From Acephala macrosclerotiorum (taxonomy: Eukaryota; Ascomycota; Leotiomycetes; Helotiales; Mollisiaceae), in the NCBI GenBank assembly GCA_014904845.1, contig MU119602.1, positions 1-22,933 on the forward strand: a DNA stretch of 22,933 nucleotides, given 5' to 3'. Positions 10,801 to 21,523 of the stretch are shown here, piece after piece. The notes beneath the pieces are model-generated. The model did no database searches and was not told where the DNA came from. It saw nothing but the letters and a program-made list of their open reading frames with translations. The position numbers and the translations under genes are program-made. How positions within the stretch are numbered: position 1 is the stretch's first letter; the number at the start of each line of letters is the position of its first letter.

Positions 10801-12404
10801 ATTACGATTTTGAAAAATACGTTTTTTAGAATTGTTATAATAATTCGAACGAATTAAATTATAAAATTAATTGTTTTTTGAGATAATATTATTATTCGTA
10901 AAAGTTTTAATAAAATTATAAAAGTAATTATATTTTTATTTTAATCGTTTAATGTGAATTAATTGTATTTAAAAAAAAAGTTTATTAAAAAAAATATAAA
11001 AATATTCGATAAATTTTTTAAAAAATTTATTTATAAAAAAAAATATATTAATATTTTTTAAAGTAATTGAATTTATTTTTATAGTCGCGTTAATTAATTA
11101 ATAAATTTTAGCGATTTTTTTTACGATTAGAAATTATAAATTTCAATAAAAATTATCGCTTTTTTTAAATATTTCGCGATCGAATTATTTTTAAAGTATT
11201 TTTATTATAATTGAAAATAAAATTTTAAAATAATAAAAACTTTTTTTTATTACGTCGTATATTAAATTGTTTTAATACGAATAAATAAATTAATATTTTT
11301 ATAAATTTTAAAAATTTTTTTTTAATTAAATATTATTGTTTTTTTATAATTAAATATTAATCGTTTAAAAGTAAATCGTGATTTTTTTAATATTAAAACA
11401 ATTTGTAATAATAAGTATTTTATATATTTTTTAGTGTATTTTTAAAATATTTTTCGCGTTTTAAATCGTTCGAATTAATTTTTTCGTTTTTTAAAAGTTT
11501 TTTTAATTTTGTTAATTAAATCGATAAATCGTATTTTTTTAAATTTGAGTTTATATATTGTATTAATATTTATATTAAATAATTTTAAATTGAAATTATT
11601 TAGTAATAAAATTATTTTTTTTATTCGAGTTTTTTTTTCGTTTTTATATTTGAAAATTTTTCGATTTTATTTTTTTTTAGTAAAATAAAATAATTAGTAT
11701 TTTATATTGTTTTTTAAATATTTTTTTTTAATATTTAAATTTGAAAATAGTAATATTATTATAAAAAAATATTTTTTCGTTTTTTCGTTAAAAATTTTTT
11801 TATTTAAAATTTCGTTTGTTTTTTTTTTATTAAAAAAAAAATATTTTATAAAAAATCGAAAAAAATAATTTCGTTTTTTGTATTGTTTTATTTGTATTTT
11901 TTTTTTGAATTAATAGTATTTGTTTTAATTGTATTTGTTTTATATGAAATAATATTAAAAATATTTAATAAAAAATTAAAAATAAAAAGAAATTTATTAA
12001 AATGTGAAAATTGTTTACGAGTTTTAATATTGTATTGTTTTTTAATAGTATTAGCATTTAATTTTCTACGTTATATTTTTTTTTCGATATTTTTTCGATT
12101 TGAAAATATATATAAATATAGCGATTTTTAGTAATTTAATACAAATAAATTTTCAAGAAAAAAATAATTATAATCGTATAAATAAAATTAAAATTTTAAA
12201 GTTTTGAAATATATTATTTTACGAATTATTATTTTTGTATTCAATTTATATTTTTATTATAACGACGAATAATTGTTTTAAAAAAAAAAATTTTATATTA
12301 TTTATAAAAAAAAAAAAAAATTTATATTCGATTTTGTATTTAATCTTTATTTTTATAATTATTATTTCGATAAATTTGAAGTTTTATTCAATAGTAATAA
12401 ACAA

Positions 12405-12665
12405 TTAAAAGTTTTTAACGTTTGTAATAATATTATCGAAATTTCGAATTATGTATATAGAAATAATATAGTATTTCGTTTCAATATTTAGTATTTCGTA
12501 TTTTTCGTTTGAATTAATTGATTTAAACAAATTAAAATATAATTTAAAAGTAATAATAATATATTTTTTTTTAATCAATAATAAAAAATCGATTTTTACG
12601 AAATTAATTTCAAGTATTACAAAGTTTTTAATAATAGAAATAAATTGACTCGTTTTTTTAAACAT
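12405..12665 (-). pseudogene. Eroded 86-codon reading frame in copy A
   Basis: The minus frame begins ATG at 12665 and runs to TAA at 12405, with no stop inside. The protein starts MFKKTSQFISIIKNFVILE and ends RNFDNIITNVKNF, rich in Ile, Lys, Asn and Phe as expected for RIP-biased codons. Copy B keeps the same frame and length (19265-19525) despite many transitions, with only one stop (codon 7) and loss of the ATG. That is mild support for former coding on the minus strand, probably part of a transposon gag or pol. Beyond the TAA the frame continues with few stops to about 12230, so the TAA may be a mutated Gln codon. An open run this long would still arise by chance once or so in the window. 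Function not recognised. Confidence 0.3.
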
Positions 12666-13632
12666 TTTATAAAAATTTTAAAAAAATTATTTTATAAAAT
12701 CAATAATTTTTAGTATTTTTTTTATTATATCGATTTTAGTATTTATTAAAATCAAATAATAAACGTTGTTTTTTTACTATTAATTAATAATTATTATAAT
12801 AAAATTTAATATTTTCAAAATATTAATAATTATTTTTATTTTTTTTTTAAATTTTTAAAAACGATATTATATTTTTAAAAAGTTTTTATAATAAAATTTT
12901 ATTAATAAAATTATTATTTTTAGTATCGAATTATTATTTCAAAGTTTTATTTTTCGATTAATTTATGTTTATTTTCTCTCGTTTTTCGTTTTAAATACTT
13001 TGTAAAATTTATTATTACAATTCGATTTTTAAGTACTTTTTTTTTATTTTTATTTTTCGTTGAAAATTTTTTTGTATACTTTGAATTTTATTTTTCGATT
13101 TACTTATTATTATTGTATTTATCGTTATTGTATTTATTGATAATTTTTTATAGAATTTATTAATAATCATTTTATTAAAACTTTAAATATTAATATTATT
13201 ATCGTTAAAAATATACGATAATAAATTCGATTTTTTTAAAAAAATTTTATTAGTACTAATTTTACTTTTTTTTTAAATAGTAAATTAAACAGATTTTTAA
13301 ATTCTTTATATATTTTCAAAGCGTTTATTGAGATCGTAATCAAAAGATTTTTTAATTATATTAATATCGATTATTTCTAAGTATAAACGATTATAAAAAT
13401 CGATTACAATTTTAAAAACTATAATACTATTAATCGTTTTTCTAATAATAATATTTACGATTAATTAATTTATCTATAAATAAACAACGATTTACGAAAA
13501 AGTAATTAATAAAAAGATCGATTTTTTCGTTTTTTGTTCGCTTGAAATACTCGAAATAATATCGTTTATTTTATTAATCGTTATATATAACGTTAATTTT
13601 TATTGCATTTTTTTAAACGATTAATTATATAT

Positions 13633-13763
13633 TGTAAAAAGGCAAAAAATGCTCGATTGATTTTCTAGAATTACAAAATGTCAGATCTCTTATATCCAGA
13701 AACAAATCACGTGCCAAACTAGTCTAATGCGGATCGACAATACTATTACTCAGTTTTATTACA
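13633..13763. mobile_element. 131-bp insertion in copy A, solo-LTR-like
   Basis: A stretch of ordinary base composition interrupts copy A, and copy B shows the empty site around 20500-20520. The insert begins TGTAA and ends TTACA, a perfect 5-bp inverted end of the TG...CA type. It is flanked by ATAT on both sides (13629-13632 and 13764-13767), which fits a target duplication. It contains AAATCACGTGCC and no open frame. Because its C and G are preserved, it probably inserted after most RIP had happened, or was too short or unique to be attacked. A very short solo LTR or a miniature inverted-repeat element are the two readings. Confidence 0.65.
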
Positions 13764-15763
13764 ATATTTTACGAAAATTCAATTGACGTTAAATCATATG
13801 AAACTTTATATTCGTTTTTTTTTATATTATTATATTTTTTTCGTTTATAATTAAATTTCTTTTCTCGTTTATATTCTCGTAAAAAAACAAACTAATTTTA
13901 ATTTTAATTTATAAAAATTATAATACTATTTAATTTTTGAAATATTTTTATAGTATTAATATTTAAAGCGATTTTAAATCGTTAAATAATACGAAAAAAA
14001 AAAAAAAAAATTTTAATTTTTTAATAAAATCGTTTATTTAAATTAAAAGTTTTAATATAAATATTTATCGAATTTTTTAAATTTGAATAATATATAAAAT
14101 TGAAAATTGAAATTCGATATAAATTTTTTTAACGATTACGTATATTTTTCATTGAATTTTTTTTATAAATAATTCGAATAAAATAAAAAATAATAAATTA
14201 TTAATTATATTTAAAATTATTTTTTGTATTACGATATTTAAATATTTTTATTAAATTTTCAAGTATTTTAAATCGTTAATTTCATTATATTATTGTTTTT
14301 TTTTTTATATTTATATATAATAATTGTTTTTTTATATATTTTATTGTAATTGTAAATAGATATATTTATTGATTTATAATTAATTTCTTTGAAAATTCGT
14401 TTTTTAATATGTATTAAAAATCTTTTTATAAATTCGCGTTTTTAATATTATTTATTTAATTTATTTCGTTTAATTAATTTTTTGAATATTCGATCGAATA
14501 AATTTATATACGTTTTTATCGTTAAAAAATTTCTCGTAAATTAATCAATAATTTTATATAAAAATTCTATATTTATTTGATAATATTTCTAATTGTATTC
14601 GCGAAATTCTTTTTTTAAAATATTGTAAAATTCTTTTTTCAAGTAATTTTTAGTATTATATTTTAATATAAATCGAATTTGTTTTTTATAAATCGAATTA
14701 ATATATTGTAAAAATCGTATTTTTTGAATTTTTAAAGTAATTTTATAATTTTCGTATATATTATTGTATTGTTTTAAAAAAGTCGTAATATTATTTTTTT
14801 TGAATTAAAGTACTTTAAAAACTCTAAAAAAAAGTATTTATAATTTTAATATAAATATATATTTTTCAAAGTTTTATATTTTTGAAAAATTGTTTTTATT
14901 GTTTGTAAAAGATTTTCTAAAAGAAATTGATAATATAATTAAAATAAAAATATTTTCTATTGAAAAAAATAAATTTTAACGTGAATAATTTATTGATTTT
15001 AGTTTTTAAATTGAGAATTAATTTAATAATTTAAAAATACGAATTTTCGAATTATTATTTTTAAATAAAATTCGTTTTAAAAATTAATTTTTATTTATAT
15101 TGTTTTTTTATAAAGTTTTTTTTGTTTTAATTTTTATTTGAAATTTTATTCGTTTATTCGTTTTAATAAAATATATTTTTTAAATAAATATTTTTTTAAT
15201 CGATTTCTTTTAATTGAAATCTCTTATTTCAATTTTTTTTATATTATTTTTTAAAATTTCAAATTTATTTTAATTTTATTATTTTAATTTAAAAACAATT
15301 ACAAATAATTTGCGAATTGCAATTTTTAAAAGAATTAAAATTAAAATATAAAACAATAAAACAATTTTATTTTTTAATACTATAATTTTTTTTCTTTTTT
15401 ACATTAAAATTTCTTTTTTTATATTTTAATTTCTATTGAAAATAAAATTAATTACTATAAATAATTACTACGAATTCTTTTTTTTCTTTTTTATATTCGT
15501 TTTAATATCAATTATTTCAAGTAATTCAATATGTAATTTTTATAAATTAATATTTTTTTACAATTTCGTAATCTTATAATCAAATTATTTAATTTCGAAC
15601 AATATAATCAAAATAAAAAATTCTTATTAATTGATTTTCAATTTTCGATTTTCAATAATTTGAATTTCTTTTTAATAGTAATAAAAAACAAATTATATAA
15701 ATTATATATAAACAATTTTTAACGAGATTTATTAAAACAATTTATTTTCTAGTATCGTTTTAT

Positions 15764-16026
15764 TAATATAAAAAAACAATAAAATACAAAATAAAAAAAT
15801 CTAATTGTAAATTAATTCGTTTTAATCAATAAATTAAATTTATTCGAAGTAATTTATAATTTGTAAATCAATTAATCAATCAATCAAAATAGAAATAGAA
15901 AAAATTATTAATTAGTTTATAATAAGTGAAAACTTTTTATATACTAAAAAACACGTAATTAATACTACTTTCGAAACTAGTTATTTACAAGGATTTTTAA
16001 AAAGAGAATATATAGTTCTATTATAG
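15764..16026 (-). repeat. 263-bp direct repeat, copy 2; candidate shared LTR
   Basis: This is the partner of 3904-4166, colinear with no indel and only transitional differences. On the minus strand the start reads TATAATAG where copy 1 has TGTAATAG, so the LTR-type TG has become TA. It lies exactly between copy A and copy B. In the minus direction it would be the 5' LTR of the left element and the 3' boundary of the right one. The purine tract next to copy 1 is missing here because the right element is shortened flush to this repeat. Confidence 0.6.
15934..15943 (-). promoter_or_regulatory. TATA-like site in candidate LTR (copy 2)
   Basis: The minus strand reads TATATAAAAA, at the position equivalent to 4074-4083 in copy 1. 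If this repeat is a 5' LTR, the site would drive minus-strand transcription into copy A. It is decayed and probably silent. Confidence 0.25.
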
Positions 16027-19000
16027 TATTTATAAATAATATTATTATAAATAAATTTAATAATTTTTTAGAAATCGAATTTTTTATTAATTTGATTTTA
16101 ATTTAATTAAAAAAATTATTTTATATTATAATCAAATTATTAAACATTTTATATTGCGAAAATTTAATTACATTTATTTTAATACAATAAAATAATAAAA
16201 TTACTCTTTAAAAATACAAAGTTTTTTCGTGTTTTTTTTTGTTTTTATATTAATAATCGTTACAATTTACTATAAAATCTCGAACGTTTTTATAATATTT
16301 CTTTTAATAATATTAATTAATTATTTAATAATAAATACTTTTTTTTTTAATATATTCGAATTTATTATATAATTCAATTATAATTATTATATATTATTTT
16401 AAATCGTTTAAAATAAATGGAAATAAATAAAGTTTAATAGTATTTTTTTATAATATTTTATTTTGAACGTTATAATCAATAAATTTTCGAATTAATTTGC
16501 GAAATTCTATTTTTAAAAACTATTTTAATCGTTTTAAAATTGTTAAATACTAAGTAATATTTTGAGAATAATTCGAATAATTATTATCAAAAGAAAAAAT
16601 AGTATTATTATTATTATTATTATTATTTAATAATTTATTGATTTCAAAAAAAGTAATTAATATAATATATACGAAAAATATAATCGATATTAAAAATTGA
16701 AAATTAAAAATATCGAGTTTAAAAAAATTCTTTTAAATTTAATTTAATAATTCAAACAAATATTTTTATTTTACGTATTTATTTTTAATTATAAATAGTT
16801 TATTTTCAATTTTTCGATTAATTTTACGTTTTTTAATTAAAATTAAAATTATTTTAATATAATTAAATTCGATTATAATAAATTTATCGATATTTGTTTT
16901 TTTTTTTTTGAATTATCGTTTTTTATTCGCGATTTTTTAAATAATTCGTTTATAGTAATATAAGTATTTTTTTTAATATATTTGATTTTAAAATCGAATA
17001 ATTGTATTTAAACGAATTAACGAATAATTAAAACGTTAAAAAGATTTATTATTACTCGATTTAATTAAACGATAAACGTATTAATATTCGTTTTAAAGAT
17101 GAAATAAATACTATATAATTAAAATTGTAATTTGTGAAAATATTTCAAAATTTTTTGATATTTTTTTTTATTGTATTATAATTTCGTTTAATAGTATTTC
17201 AAAGTTTTAATTCGTATTAAATTACTTGTTTTCGTTTTTTATCGTTATATTAATCAAGTATTTTTCTATATTTTTATTGATTAATATTAATATTTAAAAT
17301 AATCATTTTTTATTTATTAATAAAATCGTAATAAATTTTACAAAATATTAAAATCGTTGTAAATTTATTTTGTTGAAATATTATAGCGATTTTTTACTTT
17401 TTTTTTTATTCGAAAAATTCGTTTTTTTAATTAATTAATATAATGACTCGATAATAATATTAAAATATTGAATTTATATTTTATAATAAATATAAATTCT
17501 AATAAAAATTTTGATTTTAAAAATATTATTATATTTAATTTATTTTATTTTAAAATTTTAATAATTTTTATATTTTTAAAAAAACGTTTTTTAAAACTAC
17601 AAATAAAATTAATAATAATTATTTTATTTTAATAAAATTATAATTTAAACTTTATATAAATTTAAATTCTTTCGATTTAATTTAATATTTTATTTAAATT
17701 TTAAATGTATTTAAAAACGAATCAATAAATTTCTAAAAATATTAATTTATTATTGTAATTTGTATAAAGTTTTTTGATTTTTACGTTATTTAAAAATAAT
17801 ATTACTATTTTAAAAAATACGTTTTTTAAAATTATTATAATAATTCGAACGAATTAAATTATAAAATTAATTATTTTTTGAAACGATATTATTATTTGTA
17901 GAAATTTTAATAAAATTATAAAAATAATTATATTTTTATTTTAAACGTTTAATATAAATTAATTGTATTTAAAAAAAAAATTTATTAAAAAAACGCAAAA
18001 ATATTCAATAAATTCTTTAGAAAATTAATTTATAGAAAAAAATATATTAACGTTTTTTAAAGTAATTGAATTTATTTTTATAATTATATTAATTAATTAA
18101 TAAATTTCAATGATTTTTTTTGTGATTAGAAACTATAAATTTCAATAAAAATTATTATTTTTTTCGAGTATTTTACGATCGAATTGTTTTTGAAATATTT
18201 TTATTATAATTGAGAACAAAATTTTAAAATAATAAAAAAATTTTTTTTGTTATATTATATATTAAATTGTTTTAATACGAACAAATAAATTAATATTTTT
18301 ATAAATTTTAAAGATTTTTTTTTAATTAAATATTATTATTTTTTTTATGATTAAATATTATTTTATTGAATATTTTTTTTTTAAATTTTTATAATTAGTT
18401 TTTAATAAATAAAAATATTAATTATTTAAAAATAAATTGTAATTTTTTTAATATTGAAATAATTTACGATAATAAATATTTTATATATTTTTAAAAAAAA
18501 AATTTTATTCGAATTTTTTTTTCGTTTTTATATTCGAAAATTTTTCGATTTCGTTTTTTTTCAATAAAATAAAATAATTAATACTTCGTATTTTTTTTTA
18601 AATATTTTTTTTTAATATTTATATTTGAAAATAATAATACTATTATAAAAAAAATACTTTTTTATTTAAAATTTTGTTTATTTTTTTTTTATTAAAAAAA
18701 AACGTTTTATAAAAAATCGAAAAAAATAATTTTATTTTTTATATTATTTTATTTGTATTTTTCTTTAAATTAATAATATTTATTTTAATCGTATTTATTT
18801 TATATAAAATAATATTAAAAAAATTTAATAAAAAATTAAAAATAAAAAAAATTTATTAAAATATAAAAATCGTTTACAAGTTTTAATATTATATTATTTT
18901 TTAATAATATTAATATTTAATTTCTCGTATTATATTTTTTTTTAATATTTTTTTCGATTTGAGAATATATACGAATATAACGATTTCTAATAATTTAATA

Positions 19001-19264
19001 CAAATAAATTTTCAAAAAAAAAATAATTATAATCGTACAAATAAAATTGAAATCTTTAAAATCTCGAAATATATTATTTTACGAATTATTATTTTTATAT
19101 TCAATTTGTATTTTTATTGTAATAATAAATAATTGTTTTAAAAAAAAAAAATTTATATTATTTATATAAAAAAAAAAAATTTTATATTCGATTTTATATT
19201 TAATTTTTATTTTTATAATTATTATTTCAATAAATTCGAAATTTTATTTAATAATAATAAATAA

Positions 19265-19525
19265 TTAAAAATTTTTAATATTTGTAATAATATTATCGAA
19301 ATTTCGAATTATATACGTAAAAACAATACAATATTTCGTTTTAATATTTAATATTTTGTATTTTTTACTCGAATTAATTAATTTAAATAAATTAAAATAT
19401 AATTTAAAAATAATAATAATATATTTTCTTTTAATTAATAACGAGAAATCGATTTTTACGAAATTAATTTCGAGTATTATAAAATTTCTAATAATAAAAA
19501 TAAATTAATTCGTTTTTTTAAATAT
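19265..19525 (-). pseudogene. Eroded 86-codon reading frame in copy B
   Basis: This is the counterpart of the frame at 12405-12665, same length and same terminal TAA. The ATG has become ATA and codon 7 (CAA in copy A) is TAA, both single transitions. The rest is open, with recognisably the same protein (LEINFVKIDF, FKLYFNLFK, RNFDNIITN). Its preservation in two independently mutated copies is the only reason to consider it a former coding region. Function not recognised. Confidence 0.3.
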
Positions 19526-20726
19526 TTTATAAAAATTTTAAAAAAATTATTTTATAAAATTAATAATTTTTAGTATTTTTTTTATTATAGTAATTTTAAT
19601 ATTTATTAAAATCAAATAATAAACGTTATTTTTTTATTATTAATTAGTAATTATTATAATAAAATTTAATATTTTTAAAATATTAATAATTATTTTTATT
19701 TTTTTTTGAATTTTTGAAAACGATATTATATTTTTAAAAAGTTTTTACAATAAAATTTTATTAATAAAATTATTATTTTTAACGTTAAATTATTATTTTA
19801 AAATTTTATTTTTCGATTAATTTACGTTTATTTTTTTTTATTTTTCGTTTTAAGTATTTTATAAAATTTATCGTTGTAATTCGATTTTTAAATATTTTAT
19901 TTTTATTTTTATTTTTTATTAAAAATTTTTTCGTATATTTTGAATTTTATTTCTCGATTTACTTATTATTATTATATTTATTATTATTGTATTTATTAGT
20001 AATTTTTCGTAGAATTTATTAATAATCGTTTTATTAAAACTTTAAATATTAATATTATTATTATTAAAAATATATAATAATAAATTCGATTTTTTTAAAA
20101 AAAATTTATTAGTATTAGTTTTACTTTTTTTTTAAACAATAAATTGAATAAATTTTTGAATTTTTTATATATTTTTAAAGTATTTATTGAGATTGTAATC
20201 AAAATTTTTTTTAATTATTTGTTTTATAATTTGATTATATTAATATTAATTATTTTTAAATATAAATAATCGCGAAAATCGATTACAATTTTAAAAATTA
20301 TAATATTATTAATCGTTTTTTCAATAGTAATATTTACGATTAATTAATTTATTTATAAATAAATAATAATCTACGAAAAAATAATTAATAAAAAAATCGA
20401 TTTTTTCGTTTTTTGTTCGTTTAAAATACTCGAAATAATATCGTTCGTTTTATTGATCGTTATATATAACGTTAATTTTTATTGCATTTTTTTAAACGAT
20501 CGATAATATATTTTACAAGAATTCAATCGACGTTAAACTATATAAAACTCTATATTTGCTTTTTGTTATATTATTATATTTTTTTCGTTTACGATTAAAA
20601 ATTTTTCTCGTTTATATTTTCGTGAAAAAATAAATTAATTCTAATTTTAATTTATAAAAATTATAATATTATTTAATTTTTGAAATATTTTTAGTACATC
20701 AAAAAAAATTTTTAATACTAATTGAT

Positions 20727-20816
20727 TGCCAATAGTGCCAGCGGCTTGCCAATAGCGCGCACTACGCAGTAATTGCATGTCCAAATCTTTGGCGTCCAAT
20801 AATAGTCGATTGGCAA
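20727..20816 (+). repeat. Left subterminal GCCAA/TTGGC cluster
   Basis: TGCCAATAGTGCC (20727-20739) and TGCCAATAGCGCG (20747-20759) are near-repeats, followed by two TTGGC sites up to about 20815. Together with the right cluster they lie at both ends of the element and are absent from its centre, as transposase-binding subterminal repeats often are. Confidence 0.55.
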
Positions 20817-21137
20817 GTGGGTTCGGACCAATAAGAACATCAAAACTCTCGGCTCTCGGCGGCTGTAGACGACTGCGCGCGGCCCTTAGACAGGCACTTA
20901 TGCAGCCACACTTTAATCAATTGAGCTACTCAGCCTCTAAGTGCTTCAACCTAAGCTCTCAATATCGAGCAGCGTAACTACTCGCATACTAGACCGGCAT
21001 TCCTACGCGCGTAAACTTTGCTTGAATCAATTAATTCTACGACTAGATTTTAAATAGCGTTGATATTTTCAATTTTCATTTTTATCTATTCCTTCGATAT
21101 TTTCAATGATTGATCGGATAAGGCGCGGCCGCTAGTC

Positions 21138-21392
21138 TCTTGGCAAAAAACACTAAAACTCAATAGTTTTCAATTTTGCAATTTAATATCTCAATGCGCG
21201 CTGGATAGATTTACTTGAAATTTTTACAATAGATTAAATAGGTGCTATAGATTACAATTTTCAAATATCTAAGCATTTGATTATAAATTAGTGCTATTGG
21301 CAGTGTTTTGGCAACATTGGCACCGGGCTGGCGCTATTGGCACTAGGCCAAAATAACCGGTGGCGCTGGCGATCGGCTAGCAGCTCATTGGC
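21138..21392 (-). repeat. Right subterminal TTGGC cluster
   Basis: TTGGC occurs about six times, including GTGCTATTGGCA (21291-21302) and GCGCTATTGGCA (21331-21342). These are the left-end motif in reverse complement, so the two clusters are inverted relative to each other. Confidence 0.55.
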
Positions 21393-21491
21393 TCGCTAAT
21401 AGCGCCACTAGCGCCCGTGTTTTTCGGCAAAACGGCTGGCAAAAAAAAATTTTCCCGATGTATTAGTATTTAAAACGATTTTTAAAACGTT

Positions 21492-21517
<26 letters not shown>
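21492..21517 (+). repeat. Poly-A run of 26
   Basis: This homopolymer is inherited from the host repeat; copy A has 17 A at the same place (13994-14010). The length difference is probably slippage. Confidence 0.85.

Positions 21518-21523
<6 letters not shown>

Larger units (their letters stand above)
9057..15763 (-). repeat. Long RIP-decayed repeat, copy A
   Basis: This 6.7-kb segment is colinear with 16026-22933. Anchors include 9057 with 16026, 12405-12665 with 19265-19525, 13608 with 20487, and 15488 with 22933. In 10681-11100 nearly all differences from copy B are transitions. Copy A holds G where B holds A more often than the reverse, and T where B holds C more often than the reverse. 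That is biased C-to-T change on the plus strand. Indels include about 180 bp (near 11433-11620) absent from B and a 131-bp insertion at 13633-13763. The likely identity is the 5' part of the internal region of a minus-strand LTR retrotransposon, based on its position between the two 263-bp repeats. No pol motif was identified, so another transposon class is possible. Confidence 0.65.
20697..21460. mobile_element. 764-bp TA-flanked element, non-autonomous Tc1/mariner-like
   Basis: Copy B is interrupted by sequence of near-normal composition. Copy A (13951-13970) is uninterrupted at the equivalent point, so the empty site is known. The insert is flanked by TA on both sides (20695-20696 and 21461-21462). 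Its ends are inverted: TACATC-AAA-AAAATTTTT on the left, TACATC-GGG-AAAATTTTT in the reverse complement on the right, with TA included. The only differences are three G-to-A steps. No transposase frame is present; a 66-codon Ser/Ala-rich plus frame (20777-20977) has no recognisable features. TA target duplication and size suggest a non-autonomous Tc1/mariner-superfamily element. Its good preservation implies insertion after the host repeat had been mutated. Confidence 0.7.

Noticed and set aside
11883..12131. 82-codon plus-strand frame in copy A with a CENC motif
   Set aside because: It starts at a non-ATG codon, and the matching stretch of copy B hits a stop after about nine codons, so the frame is not preserved between copies.
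13306..13608. 101-codon minus-strand frame starting MQ, with four internal stops, in copy A
   Set aside because: Its ATG and first part are shared by copy B (from 20487), but the same stops occur in both copies and copy B has a 20-bp insertion that shifts the frame. It may be a transposon gene start, but the evidence is too thin.
3425..20696. Mitochondrial DNA as the explanation for the AT-rich sequence
   Set aside because: No mitochondrial genes, tRNAs or rRNAs are seen, the sequence is joined to ordinary-composition DNA with gene relics, and repeat copies differ by RIP-type transitions.
20777..20977. 66-codon plus-strand frame in the 764-bp element
   Set aside because: No domain and a low-information Ser/Ala/Arg/Leu composition; it overlaps tRNA-like boxes on the other strand and is far too short for a transposase.
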